Assembly: GCA_964479435.1 (NCBI GenBank)
Contig: CAYZME010000035.1
Coordinates: 1-20,852 of the forward strand
Length of the DNA: 20,852 bases
From: JAAYKS01 sp964479435
GTDB lineage: Bacteria; Bacillota; Clostridia; Saccharofermentanales; UBA5734
Direction of reading: 5' to 3'
Every line of letters starts with the position of its first letter. The first letter of the stretch is position 1. Shown piece by piece: positions 1 through 7,236 of this stretch. The notes beneath the pieces are model-generated. The model did not search any database. It was not told where the DNA came from and saw only the letters and a program-made list of their open reading frames with translations. The translations under genes and the position numbers were made by a program.

Positions 1-41
1 AACTCCCTTTTGAGAAGCATGCCGAACAAGCGGCAAGTAAG

Positions 42-70
42 AATATACTGGATTGAACCCGGCTTGTCAA
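42..70 (-). promoter_or_regulatory. Sigma-A/sigma-70 type promoter facing out of the left edge
   Basis: On the minus strand TTGACA (70-65) and TATATT (47-42) are separated by exactly 17 bases, a near-consensus housekeeping promoter. It begins about nine bases past the tatD stop and points leftward. At the very edge the minus strand reads AAAAGGGAGTT (11-1), which looks like a ribosome binding site for a gene starting just outside the window. The hexamers and spacing are seen directly; activity is inferred. Confidence 0.7.
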
Positions 71-78
71 CGAGCAAT

Positions 79-912
79 TCACGGCACCAGCCCAAAGAGG
101 CGGCAGGCATTCTGTCTGGTTTGTTCCGCGGCCGCCGCCAAATCGCAAGCCCACAGGTCCGCCAGCGCCCGCGCCACTTCACGCAAATACGCGGGTTCAT
201 TGCGTTGCCCCCGGTAGGGCACCGGCGCCAGATACGGGCAATCGGTTTCGATCAACACGCGGTCCCGCGGGATCGCGCGCACAACATCGGGCGCCTTGCG
301 CGCGTTCTTGAAGGTCAGCGGGCCGTCAAATCCCAGGTAGAAGCCCATATCCACCAGCGCCAAAGCGGTTTCCACATGGCCGGAGTAACAGTGAAAAACA
401 CCGGTCGGGCGCGAACGCCCGGCTTGCGCGTCGCCATAGCCGGCTTCGAGCAGGATGGCCAGACAATCGGCCGTCGCTTTGCGCTCATGGATCACCACCG
501 GCAGCCCCGCTTCGCGCGCCCAAATTAATTGACGTCTGAAAGCTTCCTGTTGGCGCTCCCGCGGCGAGTGGTCATAATGGTAATCTAGCCCGATCTCGCC
601 GATTGCCACCACGCGGTCGGCCTGCGGCGACGCCAGCAACCCGCCCAGCCGCTCCATCGCCGCGTCGTCCACCGTATCGGCGTCATGTGGGTGTACGCCA
701 ATCGCGCACCAGATGGCCGGGGCGGACGCGCTGTGCTCATCCCGGTACCGGTCTGCCAGCGCGCACGCCGCCTGCGAGGACGGCAAATCGTACGCCGCCT
801 CCACGATCCGTTCAACGCCCGCCGCGCGGGCGCGGCGCAGGACATCCGCCCGGTCGGGGTCAAAGCGCGCGTCGCTCAAATGGGTGTGGGTGTCAAACAA
901 ACGCATCGACAT
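79..912 (-). CDS. tatD: TatD family metal-dependent hydrolase/DNase
   Basis: A 277-residue TIM-barrel amidohydrolase of the TatD/YcfH family, soluble and cytoplasmic. Members are metal-dependent 3'-5' DNases or phosphoesterases; the physiological substrate is uncertain. All family motifs are present: the N-terminal metal ligands DTHTHL (residues 7-12), GEIGLDYHYD in the middle, VIHERKA, FHCYSGH, and the C-terminal ETDCPYLAPVPYRG. Length is normal for the family. The start at 912 is preceded by a weak AAGG; a second Met two codons later (906) is possible. It lies 9 bases after metG and is probably cotranscribed with it from the metG promoter, matching metS-yabD of B. subtilis. A good outward promoter follows its stop. 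Confidence 0.95.
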   Translation of the reverse strand: MSMRLFDTHTHLSDARFDPDRADVLRRARAAGVERIVEAAYDLPSSQAACALADRYRDEHSASAPAIWCAIGVHPHDADTVDDAAMERLGGLLASPQADRVVAIGEIGLDYHYDHSPRERQQEAFRRQLIWAREAGLPVVIHERKATADCLAILLEAGYGDAQAGRSRPTGVFHCYSGHVETALALVDMGFYLGFDGPLTFKNARKAPDVVRAIPRDRVLIETDCPYLAPVPYRGQRNEPAYLREVARALADLWACDLAAAAEQTRQNACRLFGLVP

Positions 913-921
913 CGGGGGACC

Positions 922-2949
922 TTAGCTGATCTGGCTGCCCGGGGGCAAGGAGTCGTCGACCGCCACCAGTTGATACCGCCCGTCCGCCATCTCCGCCGCC
1001 AGCAACATTCCATGCGACCAGGTGCCGCGTATTTTGCGCGGTTGTAAATTGGCGACAACCAGGGCGTTCCTGCCCACGAGCTCGTCCGGCGTGTAGTACG
1101 CTGCCAACCCCGACAGGATGGTGCGTGTCTCCTGCCCCATGTCGACCGTCGAGCGCAACAATTTATCCGACCCGGGCAGCTTTTCGCACGCGAGAATGCG
1201 GCCGACGAGCAACTGGACCCGGGCAAAGTCGTCGATGGTGATCGCCGCCATTTCCGCCCCGGTTGCCGATTCGCCCGCCGCGGATGCCGGTTGCGGCTCA
1301 GCCGCCGGCTCAGCCGCCGCCGGCGGCGGCTCTGCCGGCGGCACAATTGCCAACGGCGCTTCTTCCGGCTGCGTCTGGGCCGGCATGATCGCGGCCAGCG
1401 CCGCCCGTTCTTCCTCCAGATCGAGGCGCGGGAACAGCGGCGCGGTTTTGCGTACCCCTGCGGGCGCGTGGTACAAACCGAACCGGCACGCGGCCTCCCA
1501 GGTCGCCAGCTGCGGGTCTGTCACCCCGATTCCCGCCAAAATGCGGTGCGCCGTCCCGGGCATGCAGGGTTGGAGCAGCACGGCCACGACGCGCAGGCTC
1601 TCGGCCAGGTTGAACAACACGCGCGCCAGGCGCGGGCGGTTGCTTTCATCCCGCGCCAACAGCCACGGCGCGGTCTCATCGATATATTTGTTGCTGCGCC
1701 CCACACCGCGCCAGATCTCACTCAAGGCCAGGCTGAATTGCATGCGGTCCAAATGCTCCGCCACACGTTGCGGCAATTCGCCAAACAGCTCGATCAGCCC
1801 GTCGTCCGCGGCCTCCGGGGCGGCCGGCTCGGGCAGTTTGCCGTCAAAGTAGCGGTCCACCATCGCGACCGTGCGGCTCAGCAGATTGCCCAGATCGTTG
1901 GCCAGATCCGCGTTGATGCGGTTGATCAGCGCCTCGTTGGAAAAAACACCATCCTGTCCGAAAGCGGTCTCCCGGAGGAGAAAATAGCGGATGGCATCCA
2001 CACCGTAACGCTCACACAGCACCACCGGATCGACGACATTGCCCTTGGATTTTGACATCTTGCCGTCGTTGAGCAGCAACCAGCCATGTCCCAGCACCTG
2101 GCGCGGCAGCGGCAAATCCAGCGCCATCAGCAACGCCGGCCAAATGATCGCGTGAAAACGGACAATCTCCTTGCCCACCAGGTGAATATCGGCCGGCCAA
2201 TACCGGTCAAACCCTTCATCCGTCCGCTCCGGCCATCCCAGCGCGGTGATGTAATTGCTCAACGCGTCCACCCAGACATAAACGACGTGCCGGGGATCAA
2301 ACGGGACCTTGACCCCCCAATCAAAAGTGGTCCGCGAGACGCACAAATCCTCCAAACCCGGTTGGAGAAAATTGGCGATCATTTCGTTGGCGCGCGTCAC
2401 CGGTTGCAAAAACTCCGGATTTTCCCGCAAATGCTGCGTGATCCGCTCCTGATATTTCGACAGACGGAAAAAATACGCCTCTTCTGTGGTCTTTTCCACC
2501 GCCTGCCCGCAATCGGGACATCGGCCGTCGACCAGCTGCGATTGCGTCCAGAACGATTCACAGGGGGTGCAATACCAGCCACTGTACTCGTCCTTATAAA
2601 TATCACCCTGGTCATACAACCGCTGAAAGATCTCCTGCACGGCCCGTTCGTGATGTGCGTCGGTGGTGCGGATAAAGCGATCGTACGCCACGTCCATCAG
2701 CCGCCACAGATCTTTGATCCCGGCGACGATCCGATCCACATAGGCCTGCGGTGAAACGCCGAGCTCGGCCGCTTTGCGCTGGATCTTTTGCCCGTGCTCG
2801 TCGGTGCCGGTCAAAAACATCACATCATAACCCCGCAGGCGTTTGTAACGCGCCATCGCGTCCGCCATCACCGAACAATACGAATGCCCGATGTGCAATT
2901 TGTCACTGGGGTAATAGATCGGTGTTGTGATGTAAAACGGCTGAGCCAT
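922..2949 (-). CDS. metG: Methionine-tRNA ligase with C-terminal tRNA-binding domain
   Basis: Class I aminoacyl-tRNA synthetase charging tRNA-Met, 675 residues from the chosen start. Visible are the HIGH motif (HIGHSYC) about 20 residues in, a zinc knuckle formed by YCTPC and CPDC near residues 145-170, WVDALSNYITALG, and KMSKS (GKMSKSKGN) near residue 300. An anticodon-binding helical domain follows. A Pro/Ala/Glu-rich linker then joins an EMAP-II-like tRNA-binding domain (ARVQLLVGRIL to the end), as in dimeric MetRS. ATG 2949 is preferred over ATG 2955 because GGGAGG (2963-2958) sits 8 bases from 2949 but only 2 bases from 2955. It has its own promoter (3038-3066) and a leader with a perfect palindrome. 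tatD follows after 9 bases. Confidence 0.97.
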   Translation of the reverse strand: MAQPFYITTPIYYPSDKLHIGHSYCSVMADAMARYKRLRGYDVMFLTGTDEHGQKIQRKAAELGVSPQAYVDRIVAGIKDLWRLMDVAYDRFIRTTDAHHERAVQEIFQRLYDQGDIYKDEYSGWYCTPCESFWTQSQLVDGRCPDCGQAVEKTTEEAYFFRLSKYQERITQHLRENPEFLQPVTRANEMIANFLQPGLEDLCVSRTTFDWGVKVPFDPRHVVYVWVDALSNYITALGWPERTDEGFDRYWPADIHLVGKEIVRFHAIIWPALLMALDLPLPRQVLGHGWLLLNDGKMSKSKGNVVDPVVLCERYGVDAIRYFLLRETAFGQDGVFSNEALINRINADLANDLGNLLSRTVAMVDRYFDGKLPEPAAPEAADDGLIELFGELPQRVAEHLDRMQFSLALSEIWRGVGRSNKYIDETAPWLLARDESNRPRLARVLFNLAESLRVVAVLLQPCMPGTAHRILAGIGVTDPQLATWEAACRFGLYHAPAGVRKTAPLFPRLDLEEERAALAAIMPAQTQPEEAPLAIVPPAEPPPAAAEPAAEPQPASAAGESATGAEMAAITIDDFARVQLLVGRILACEKLPGSDKLLRSTVDMGQETRTILSGLAAYYTPDELVGRNALVVANLQPRKIRGTWSHGMLLAAEMADGRYQLVAVDDSLPPGSQIS

Positions 2950-2975
2950 GCCCATGTCCTCCCGGTTTCTCCCAA

Positions 2976-2999
2976 GCGGCTGATATCGATATCAGCCGC
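2976..2999. repeat. Perfect 24-bp palindrome in the metG leader
   Basis: Both strands read GCGGCTGATATC followed by its exact reverse complement, with no spacer. It lies between the metG promoter and the GGGAGG ribosome binding site. As RNA it would form a 10-bp stem with a UCGA loop, ending just before the Shine-Dalgarno region. As DNA it could be the site of a dimeric regulator. A third copy of the arm sequence ATCAGCC lies at 3015-3021. The leader (about 80 bases) is too short for a T-box. Function is unknown. Confidence 0.75.
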
Positions 3000-3037
3000 G
3001 GCGGCCGATGGGAAATCAGCCGTCAGGTTTACCTGCC

Positions 3038-3066
3038 ATTGTAATGGAAGCAAAAACAGTTATCAA
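3038..3066 (-). promoter_or_regulatory. Promoter of metG-tatD
   Basis: On the minus strand TTGATA (3066-3061) and TACAAT (3043-3038) are 17 bases apart. The predicted start near 3031 gives a leader of about 80 bases containing the palindrome at 2976-2999. The promoter lies in the 151-base rsmI-metG gap, so metG can be transcribed independently of rsmI. Confidence 0.75.
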
Positions 3067-3068
3067 TT

Positions 3069-3102
3069 ACGCGCACGCGAACGCGCACGCGGCGCGAACG
3101 CG
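3069..3102. repeat. Short GC-rich tandem repeat between rsmI and metG
   Basis: Two 12-base units, ACGCGCACGCGA (3069-3080) and ACGCGCACGCGG (3081-3092), differ at one base and are followed by the related CGCGAACGCG (3093-3102). They sit between the rsmI stop and the metG -35 box. No T-tract follows on either strand, so this is not a clear terminator. It is probably a simple-sequence spacer. Confidence 0.6.
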
Positions 3103-3106
3103 TAGC

Positions 3107-3967
3107 TCACGGGCCGGGGTCCGCCTCGCCGGCGCTTTCCCGCGCGCGGCGCCGCTCCACGACGAGCGTATAGGCCAGGTTGCGCGGCACAGACAGCTCC
3201 CGCGCGATCACGTCGGCAATCTCGCGGGTCGATTTTCCTGTGGCGGCCAGCAGGTCGATCCGCGGCGCGGCCGCGGCCGCTGTCCGCGCCGCCGTATCGG
3301 TCTCGCGCGCCGGTTCCGTCCGCGCCGCGTACGCCGCCTGCCCTTCCAGCACCAGCACATATTCCCCGCGGGGTTTGTCCGTCTGGTAACAAGCGAGCAA
3401 ACCGTCCACGGTCGCGCGCAAAAACTCTTCGTGCAACTTGGTCAATTCCCGGCCGGCGGCGATGTGCCGCACGCCCAATCCGGCCAGGGAAAGATCGCGC
3501 AAGGTCCGTTCCAGGCGGTGTGGCGCCTCGTATAGTACCATCGTCCGCGGCTCGCCAGCCAGAGCAGCCAACACGTCACGCCTCGCTTTGCCCGTGGGGG
3601 GAATAAAACCCTCAAAGACAAACCGTGTGGTATCCAGTCCGGAACCGATCAAACCGGCGATGGCGGCGCATGCCCCCGGAACCACCGCGATGGGAATACC
3701 GGCCTGTGCGCACAGAGCGACCAGATCGGCGCCCGGGTCCGAAATGCCCGGCGTCCCGGCGTCGGCGACCAGCGCGACCGATTGCCCTTCGCGCAAATAT
3801 CTCAACAGCTTCTCCCCTTTTTGCGCGCGGTTGTGGTGATGGTAGCTCTCGAATCTCACTTTGAGGCCATACCGCGCCAACAAAGCGCCGCTGACGCGGG
3901 TATCTTCCGCCGCCACCCAATCGACGACTGCCAGCACCTCCAGCGCGCGCGCTGTCATATCGCCCAA
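3107..3967 (-). CDS. rsmI: 16S rRNA (cytidine1402-2'-O)-methyltransferase, N-terminus damaged or misassembled
   Basis: RsmI methylates the 2'-O of C1402 in the 16S rRNA decoding centre using SAM. The body is intact: DMTARALEVL, AAEDTR, YHHHNRAQKGE, LVADAGTPGISDPG, PGACAAI, FEGFIPPTGKARRD, YEAPHRL and ARELTKLHEEF. The start is the problem. The conserved N-terminal TPIGNLGD is encoded in frame (3956-3982), but the frame runs back to a stop at 4013-4015 without any ATG or GTG. The only usable in-frame codon is TTG 3967, inside that motif, with no ribosome binding site near it. A strong AAAGGAGG (4000-3993) is followed 6 bases later by ATCG where a start should be. The usual first strand (LYLVA-like) is absent. 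I also see no promoter between the ferredoxin terminator and the gene. Either the 5' end is mutated or the assembly lost bases. Confidence 0.85.
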   Translation of the reverse strand: MGDMTARALEVLAVVDWVAAEDTRVSGALLARYGLKVRFESYHHHNRAQKGEKLLRYLREGQSVALVADAGTPGISDPGADLVALCAQAGIPIAVVPGACAAIAGLIGSGLDTTRFVFEGFIPPTGKARRDVLAALAGEPRTMVLYEAPHRLERTLRDLSLAGLGVRHIAAGRELTKLHEEFLRATVDGLLACYQTDKPRGEYVLVLEGQAAYAARTEPARETDTAARTAAAAAPRIDLLAATGKSTREIADVIARELSVPRNLAYTLVVERRRARESAGEADPGP

Positions 3968-4014
3968 ATTGCCGATGGGTGTCGATGGATGGCCTCCTTT
4001 GTGTTCATTCGCTT

Positions 4015-4049
4015 AAACGAAAAAGGGAAAACCGCCTGGCTTTCCCTTT
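4015..4049 (-). terminator. Rho-independent terminator after the ferredoxin gene
   Basis: On the minus strand a 12-bp stem, AAAGGGAAAGCC pairing with GGTTTTCCCTTT (one G-T), closes a 4-base AGGC loop and runs into TTTTTCGTTT. It lies 24 bases past the ferredoxin stop. The + strand also has A/T flanks, so it might act weakly in both directions. It separates the ferredoxin transcript from rsmI. Confidence 0.85.
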
Positions 4050-4073
4050 CTGCGCTATGTGCTGGATCGGCTT

Positions 4074-4244
4074 CTATTCGGGCGAGATGGAATCGGTCGG
4101 GCAGACCGGTACACAGGCCCCACAGTCGATACAGGTTTCGGGATCGATCACATAGATCGGATCGCCGGCCGAGATTGCAGCCGTCGGGCACTCGCTTTCG
4201 CACGCGCCGCACGCGATGCAAGTATCGGAAATAATATGCGCCAT
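4074..4244 (-). CDS. Small 2[4Fe-4S] bacterial-type ferredoxin
   Basis: A 56-residue clostridial-type ferredoxin, a cytoplasmic low-potential electron carrier. Two complete cluster motifs are visible: CIACGACESECP near residues 9-20 and CIDCGACVPVCP near residues 38-49, separated by an AAISAGDPIYVIDPET linker. Length matches the family. ATG 4244 is chosen because AGGAGG (4260-4255) lies 10 bases upstream; a longer in-frame start at 4304 would add 20 unrelated residues and overlap the ricT stop. It has its own promoter (4276-4304) and a strong terminator, so it forms a monocistronic unit between ricT and rsmI. The redox partner cannot be told from the neighbours. Confidence 0.95.
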   Translation of the reverse strand: MAHIISDTCIACGACESECPTAAISAGDPIYVIDPETCIDCGACVPVCPTDSISPE

Positions 4245-4275
4245 GGTTTGGTTACCTCCTGTTTCGGTTACAGAG

Positions 4276-4304
4276 ATTTTACCACCCGCCCCACCTTTAT
4301 TCAA
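4276..4304 (-). promoter_or_regulatory. Promoter of the ferredoxin gene
   Basis: On the minus strand TTGAAT (4304-4299) and TAAAAT (4281-4276) have a 17-base spacer. The -35 box overlaps the ricT stop codon (TAA 4299-4297). The start site would lie just upstream of the AGGAGG at 4260-4255. Together with the downstream terminator this makes the gene independent of the tmk-ricT run. Confidence 0.65.
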
Positions 4305-5247
4305 CGACCGCCGCCGGGCGCTCAGGGGTGCCGGTGTCTTCGCCGCCCTCCGCTGCGGCGGCTGCTTGTTCCTCCCCGCCGCGGCCCCGGCCGCCTCGGG
4401 CGGGTTTGGCAGCTTTTCGCCCTTTGCCGCCGCGCGCGTCAGCCAGAACCTCGACGTCGTCGGCCGCCACCGTCAGCAGATCGGTTTCGTTGCCCAGATC
4501 CAGGCGCACGGTCAGGGTCTCTTTGAGCAAATGCACCCCTACGACCATCCCCTGCCCCTGCGCGGTCATCACGATGTCGCCTTGGCGCGGCAAGCGGCGA
4601 TGGGCGTCCTCATACGCTTCCTGTTCGTATTTAAAGCAACACATCAGCCGGCCGCAGGTGCCGGAGATTTTGCTGGGGTTCATGGAGAAACCTTGCTCCT
4701 TGGCCATTTTGATCGAGACCGGGACAAAATCGCTGAGAAAAGAGCAGCAGCACAACTCCCGGCCGCATACGCCCAGACCGCCGATCATGCGCGCTTCGTC
4801 GCGCACGCCGATCTGGCGCAGCTCGATGCGCATGCGGAAAGCCGCCGCCAGATCTTTGACCAGCTCACGAAAATCCACCCGCCCGTCGGCGGTGAAATAG
4901 AATGTGACTTTGCGGCCGTCGAACGCGTATTCGGCGCGAACCAGGCTCATCGGCAACTTGCGTTTCTGAATTTTCTCCAGGCAGATCGCAAAGGCTTCTT
5001 GTTCTTTTTGTTCGTTCTCCGCTTTGATTTTGCGGTCGTTGTCATCCGCGACGCGCAAAATGCTTTTGAGCGGCGCTTTCAGTTGGTGGTCGGGGATCTC
5101 GATGGCTTCCTCAACGATCTGGCCGATCTCGACACCCTGGCTGGTTTCCACAATCACCAGGTCGCCCTGGCGGAGTGTGTAAGAACCGGGGTCAAAGTGA
5201 TAGGCTTTGCCGTTGCCGTGGAAGCGAATCCCCACGACTTTAGACAT
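4297..5247 (-). CDS. ricT: PSP1/RicT (YaaT) family protein
   Basis: A 316-residue homologue of B. subtilis RicT (YaaT), a cytoplasmic protein that with RicA and RicF forms an Fe-S complex acting with RNase Y in mRNA maturation, and that affects Spo0A phosphorylation. The PSP1 region is clear: VVGIRFHGNGKAYHFDPG at the N-terminus, IVETSQGVEIGQIV, and the Cys-rich block GLGVCGRELCCCSFL followed by SGTCGRLMCCFKYEQ (about residues 157-215), which carries the cysteines linked to Fe-S binding. The last 50 or so residues are a basic, Gly/Ala/Glu-rich tail (GGKGRKAAKPARGGRGRGG) not expected in B. subtilis RicT. AAGGAG precedes ATG 5247. The gene overlaps the holB end by 8 bases, so coupling is likely. 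Confidence 0.93.
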   Translation of the reverse strand: MSKVVGIRFHGNGKAYHFDPGSYTLRQGDLVIVETSQGVEIGQIVEEAIEIPDHQLKAPLKSILRVADDNDRKIKAENEQKEQEAFAICLEKIQKRKLPMSLVRAEYAFDGRKVTFYFTADGRVDFRELVKDLAAAFRMRIELRQIGVRDEARMIGGLGVCGRELCCCSFLSDFVPVSIKMAKEQGFSMNPSKISGTCGRLMCCFKYEQEAYEDAHRRLPRQGDIVMTAQGQGMVVGVHLLKETLTVRLDLGNETDLLTVAADDVEVLADARGGKGRKAAKPARGGRGRGGEEQAAAAAEGGEDTGTPERPAAVVE

Positions 5248-6247
5248 GGGTCAGCTCCTTCCGCAGCTGCAATAACAAACTGCAAATGGTCATTTCGAAG
5301 TTGGTGTTGAGCTCCAGGTTGCGCCGGGCCTGCTGGATGGCGTCGCCGGCGCGGTCCAATTGAGCTGTATCGTAGTGGTTTCGCCGCGCGAGGTCAAGGA
5401 TTTCCTGTTTACGGTCGGCGTTGAGCAACAGCTCCTCCTTGGCGCCGGCCGCCGCCAACGCGAGATCGCGGACAAACAGCCCGGCGACATCCAACAGGGT
5501 GTCGGCGTATTCTTTTTCGCGGTTGTAAAAAGCAAATTCCTCCGTCAACAGATCGGCGCGCGAGCGGCCGCCCAATGCCGTCATGCGGTCCAGTACTTCT
5601 TCCCGGGTCTGAATAAACCAGTCGTCCCGCGCCAGTTCCAACGCCACCCCGGGGATGCCGCGCGCGTAGCGCAGCAAAAAGGGCATCGCCGGCAGGTCTG
5701 CCGGCACATCGGCCGCGCGCAGGATCTCCGCCAGTTCTTCCGGAGTGCTGCGCGCCAGCGGCAGATGGGTCACCCGCGAGACAATGGTGCCGACCAGCCG
5801 CTCCAGGCCGGAGGCCGTCAGCAGAATGATCACATGCGAGGGCGGCTCTTCCAGTGTTTTTAACAGCGCGTTCTGTCCCTGCTCGTTGAGGTCATCGGCG
5901 TCCACCAGATAAACCTTGCGCAGGCCCATTTGCGGATACAGCGCGACATCTCCCACCAGCTCCGAGCGTACGCGCTCCACGCGGATGCCTTTGCCGTCCG
6001 CCGCCGCGATCTCCCGCCAATCCGGGTGCACGCCGTTGCGAAACAGCCGGCAGGACTCGCATGTGTCACAAGCGCCGTCCGCTTGCGGGGCTGTACACAA
6101 CAAAGCCTGACCAAAAGCGCGGGCGACCCAGGTCTTGCCCGCTCCAGATGGTCCGGTAAATAGAAAGGCGTGCCCCGGTTCTCCCTGCAAGAAAGCCCCG
6201 AGGCGACGCTTGATGGCATCTTGTCCGATAATAGCGGAAAAAGTCAT
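5240..6247 (-). CDS. holB: DNA polymerase III, delta-prime subunit
   Basis: Clamp-loader subunit of the replicative polymerase, 335 residues, an AAA+ protein. Visible: IIGQDAIKRRL at the N-terminus, Walker A GPSGAGKT (about residues 33-40), a four-Cys zinc module (ALLCTAP, CDTCESCR, about 50-67), the Walker-B region KVYLVDADDLNEQGQNALLKTLEEPP in two halves, and the sensor region TIVSRVTHLPL. The usual SRC motif reads SRV here. A helical collar domain follows. The start is 3 bases after the darA stop with only a weak ribosome binding site, suggesting translational coupling. The order tmk-darA-holB-ricT is that of B. subtilis, except that no yaaR lies between darA and holB. Confidence 0.95.
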   Translation of the reverse strand: MTFSAIIGQDAIKRRLGAFLQGEPGHAFLFTGPSGAGKTWVARAFGQALLCTAPQADGACDTCESCRLFRNGVHPDWREIAAADGKGIRVERVRSELVGDVALYPQMGLRKVYLVDADDLNEQGQNALLKTLEEPPSHVIILLTASGLERLVGTIVSRVTHLPLARSTPEELAEILRAADVPADLPAMPFLLRYARGIPGVALELARDDWFIQTREEVLDRMTALGGRSRADLLTEEFAFYNREKEYADTLLDVAGLFVRDLALAAAGAKEELLLNADRKQEILDLARRNHYDTAQLDRAGDAIQQARRNLELNTNFEMTICSLLLQLRKELTHV

Positions 6248-6250
6248 CCG

Positions 6251-6580
6251 TTACATTTTCTCAAAATGCTCGACGTTCAACACAAAGACCGTCGCGCCGC
6301 CGACCGTCACTTCGACCGGATATGGGATATAGGCCCCGCCGATGGCCGAAGGCGTGACGCTGGTATTGATCGCGGCTTTTCGGCTGCTGGAGTATTTTTT
6401 TACGATCGCGAAAACCTCGTCCTGCTGGGCGTCTTCTACCACGACCATCAGCGTCGTATTCCCCGAACGCAAAAACCCTCCGGTTGAATTGAGCTTGGTC
6501 ACGCGGAAGCCTGATTTGTTGAGTTCCGCCATGAGCCGTGGGCTGTCCTCATCGTGTACGATGGCCATAATCATTTTCAT
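6251..6580 (-). CDS. darA: Cyclic-di-AMP receptor, DarA/PstA (YaaQ, DUF970)
   Basis: A 109-residue PII-like trimeric protein that binds c-di-AMP; its downstream partner is not firmly known. The sequence aligns from memory with B. subtilis DarA over its full length: MKMIMAIVHDEDSPRL, FRVTKLNSTGGFLRSGNTTL split over the ligand-binding loop, the T-loop region, and the closing IPYPVEVTVGGATVFVLNVE. The nucleotide-contacting TKL, GGFL and GNTT elements are intact. The start ATG overlaps the tmk stop as ATGA, and AAGGAGG lies inside the end of tmk. Its presence implies that the host makes c-di-AMP, supporting a Bacillota assignment. Confidence 0.95.
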   Translation of the reverse strand: MKMIMAIVHDEDSPRLMAELNKSGFRVTKLNSTGGFLRSGNTTLMVVVEDAQQDEVFAIVKKYSSSRKAAINTSVTPSAIGGAYIPYPVEVTVGGATVFVLNVEHFEKM

Positions 6581-7200
6581 GGTAGTACCTCCTTCAACTT
6601 TTGTGACAGGCGTTCCGCCGTTTGCGCGATGGAACCGCTTGCGTCGATCAACAGGATCCGCTCCGGTTCCTGGCGCGCGAGGGCCAAATACCCTTCCCGC
6701 ACCCGGCGGGAAAAAGCAAGACCGTTTGCTTCCATGCGGTCGGGCGTACCGCCGCGGCCCTGGCGGCGCGCGACGGCCGCCTCGGCCGATAAATCAAATA
6801 AACAGGTGCGATGCGGTGTCAGGCCACCGGTCGCGATTTCGTTGATCCGGCGCACCATCGCGATGTCCAATCCGCGCCCGAACCCCTGGTACGCGACGGT
6901 GGAGTCGGTGAACCGGTCGCACAAAACCGCTTGCCCGGCCGACAGGGCCGGCAAAATGACTTCGCGCGTGATCTGGCTGCGGGCCGCCGCGAATAAGAGC
7001 AGTTCCGCTACTTCCTCCATGCCGCGCCCGTCCGGATCCAGCAGGATGTCGCGTATTCGTTCGCCGACCCACGTCCCGCCCGGTTCCCGGACGACAACCG
7101 TCGTGTAGCCGCGCGCGCGGAGGATCTGATCGGCCTTCTCAAGGTGCGTGCTTTTGCCTGAACCGTCCAGACCTTCGAACGTGATGAAAACGCCTTTCAT
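6577..7200 (-). CDS. tmk: Thymidylate kinase
   Basis: dTMP kinase, 207 residues, making dTDP with ATP in the dTTP pathway. Motifs: P-loop FEGLDGSGKSTH at the N-terminus, the REPGGTWVGE loop, the DRF/DRY-type CDRFTDSTVAYQGFGRG, and a lid with DRMEANGLAFSRRVREGY. Length is typical. GGAGGGGAC precedes ATG 7200. It is 36 bases downstream of the decarboxylase gene and overlaps darA by 4 bases. A TATAAT on the minus strand at 7241-7236 lies in front of it but lacks a matching -35 box, so a separate tmk promoter is unproven. Confidence 0.97.
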   Translation of the reverse strand: MKGVFITFEGLDGSGKSTHLEKADQILRARGYTTVVVREPGGTWVGERIRDILLDPDGRGMEEVAELLLFAAARSQITREVILPALSAGQAVLCDRFTDSTVAYQGFGRGLDIAMVRRINEIATGGLTPHRTCLFDLSAEAAVARRQGRGGTPDRMEANGLAFSRRVREGYLALARQEPERILLIDASGSIAQTAERLSQKLKEVLP

Positions 7201-7236
7201 GTCCCCTCCGCATTCGCAAGATCCGGCCTGTCTTTA

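Noticed and set aside
2950..3037. T-box riboswitch before metG
   Set aside because: The leader is only about 80 bases and has no T-box consensus sequence or antiterminator/terminator pair.
3068..3104. GC-rich repeats after rsmI as a terminator or CRISPR-like array
   Set aside because: Units are only 12 bases with no spacers, and no T-tract follows the possible hairpins.
3955..4009. ATG at 4009-4007 as an upstream start for rsmI through a -1 frameshift stimulated by the AGGAGG
   Set aside because: The short frame from this ATG ends at 3955 and would need a -1 shift, but no slippery heptamer lies after the AGGAGG. A mutation or assembly error is simpler.
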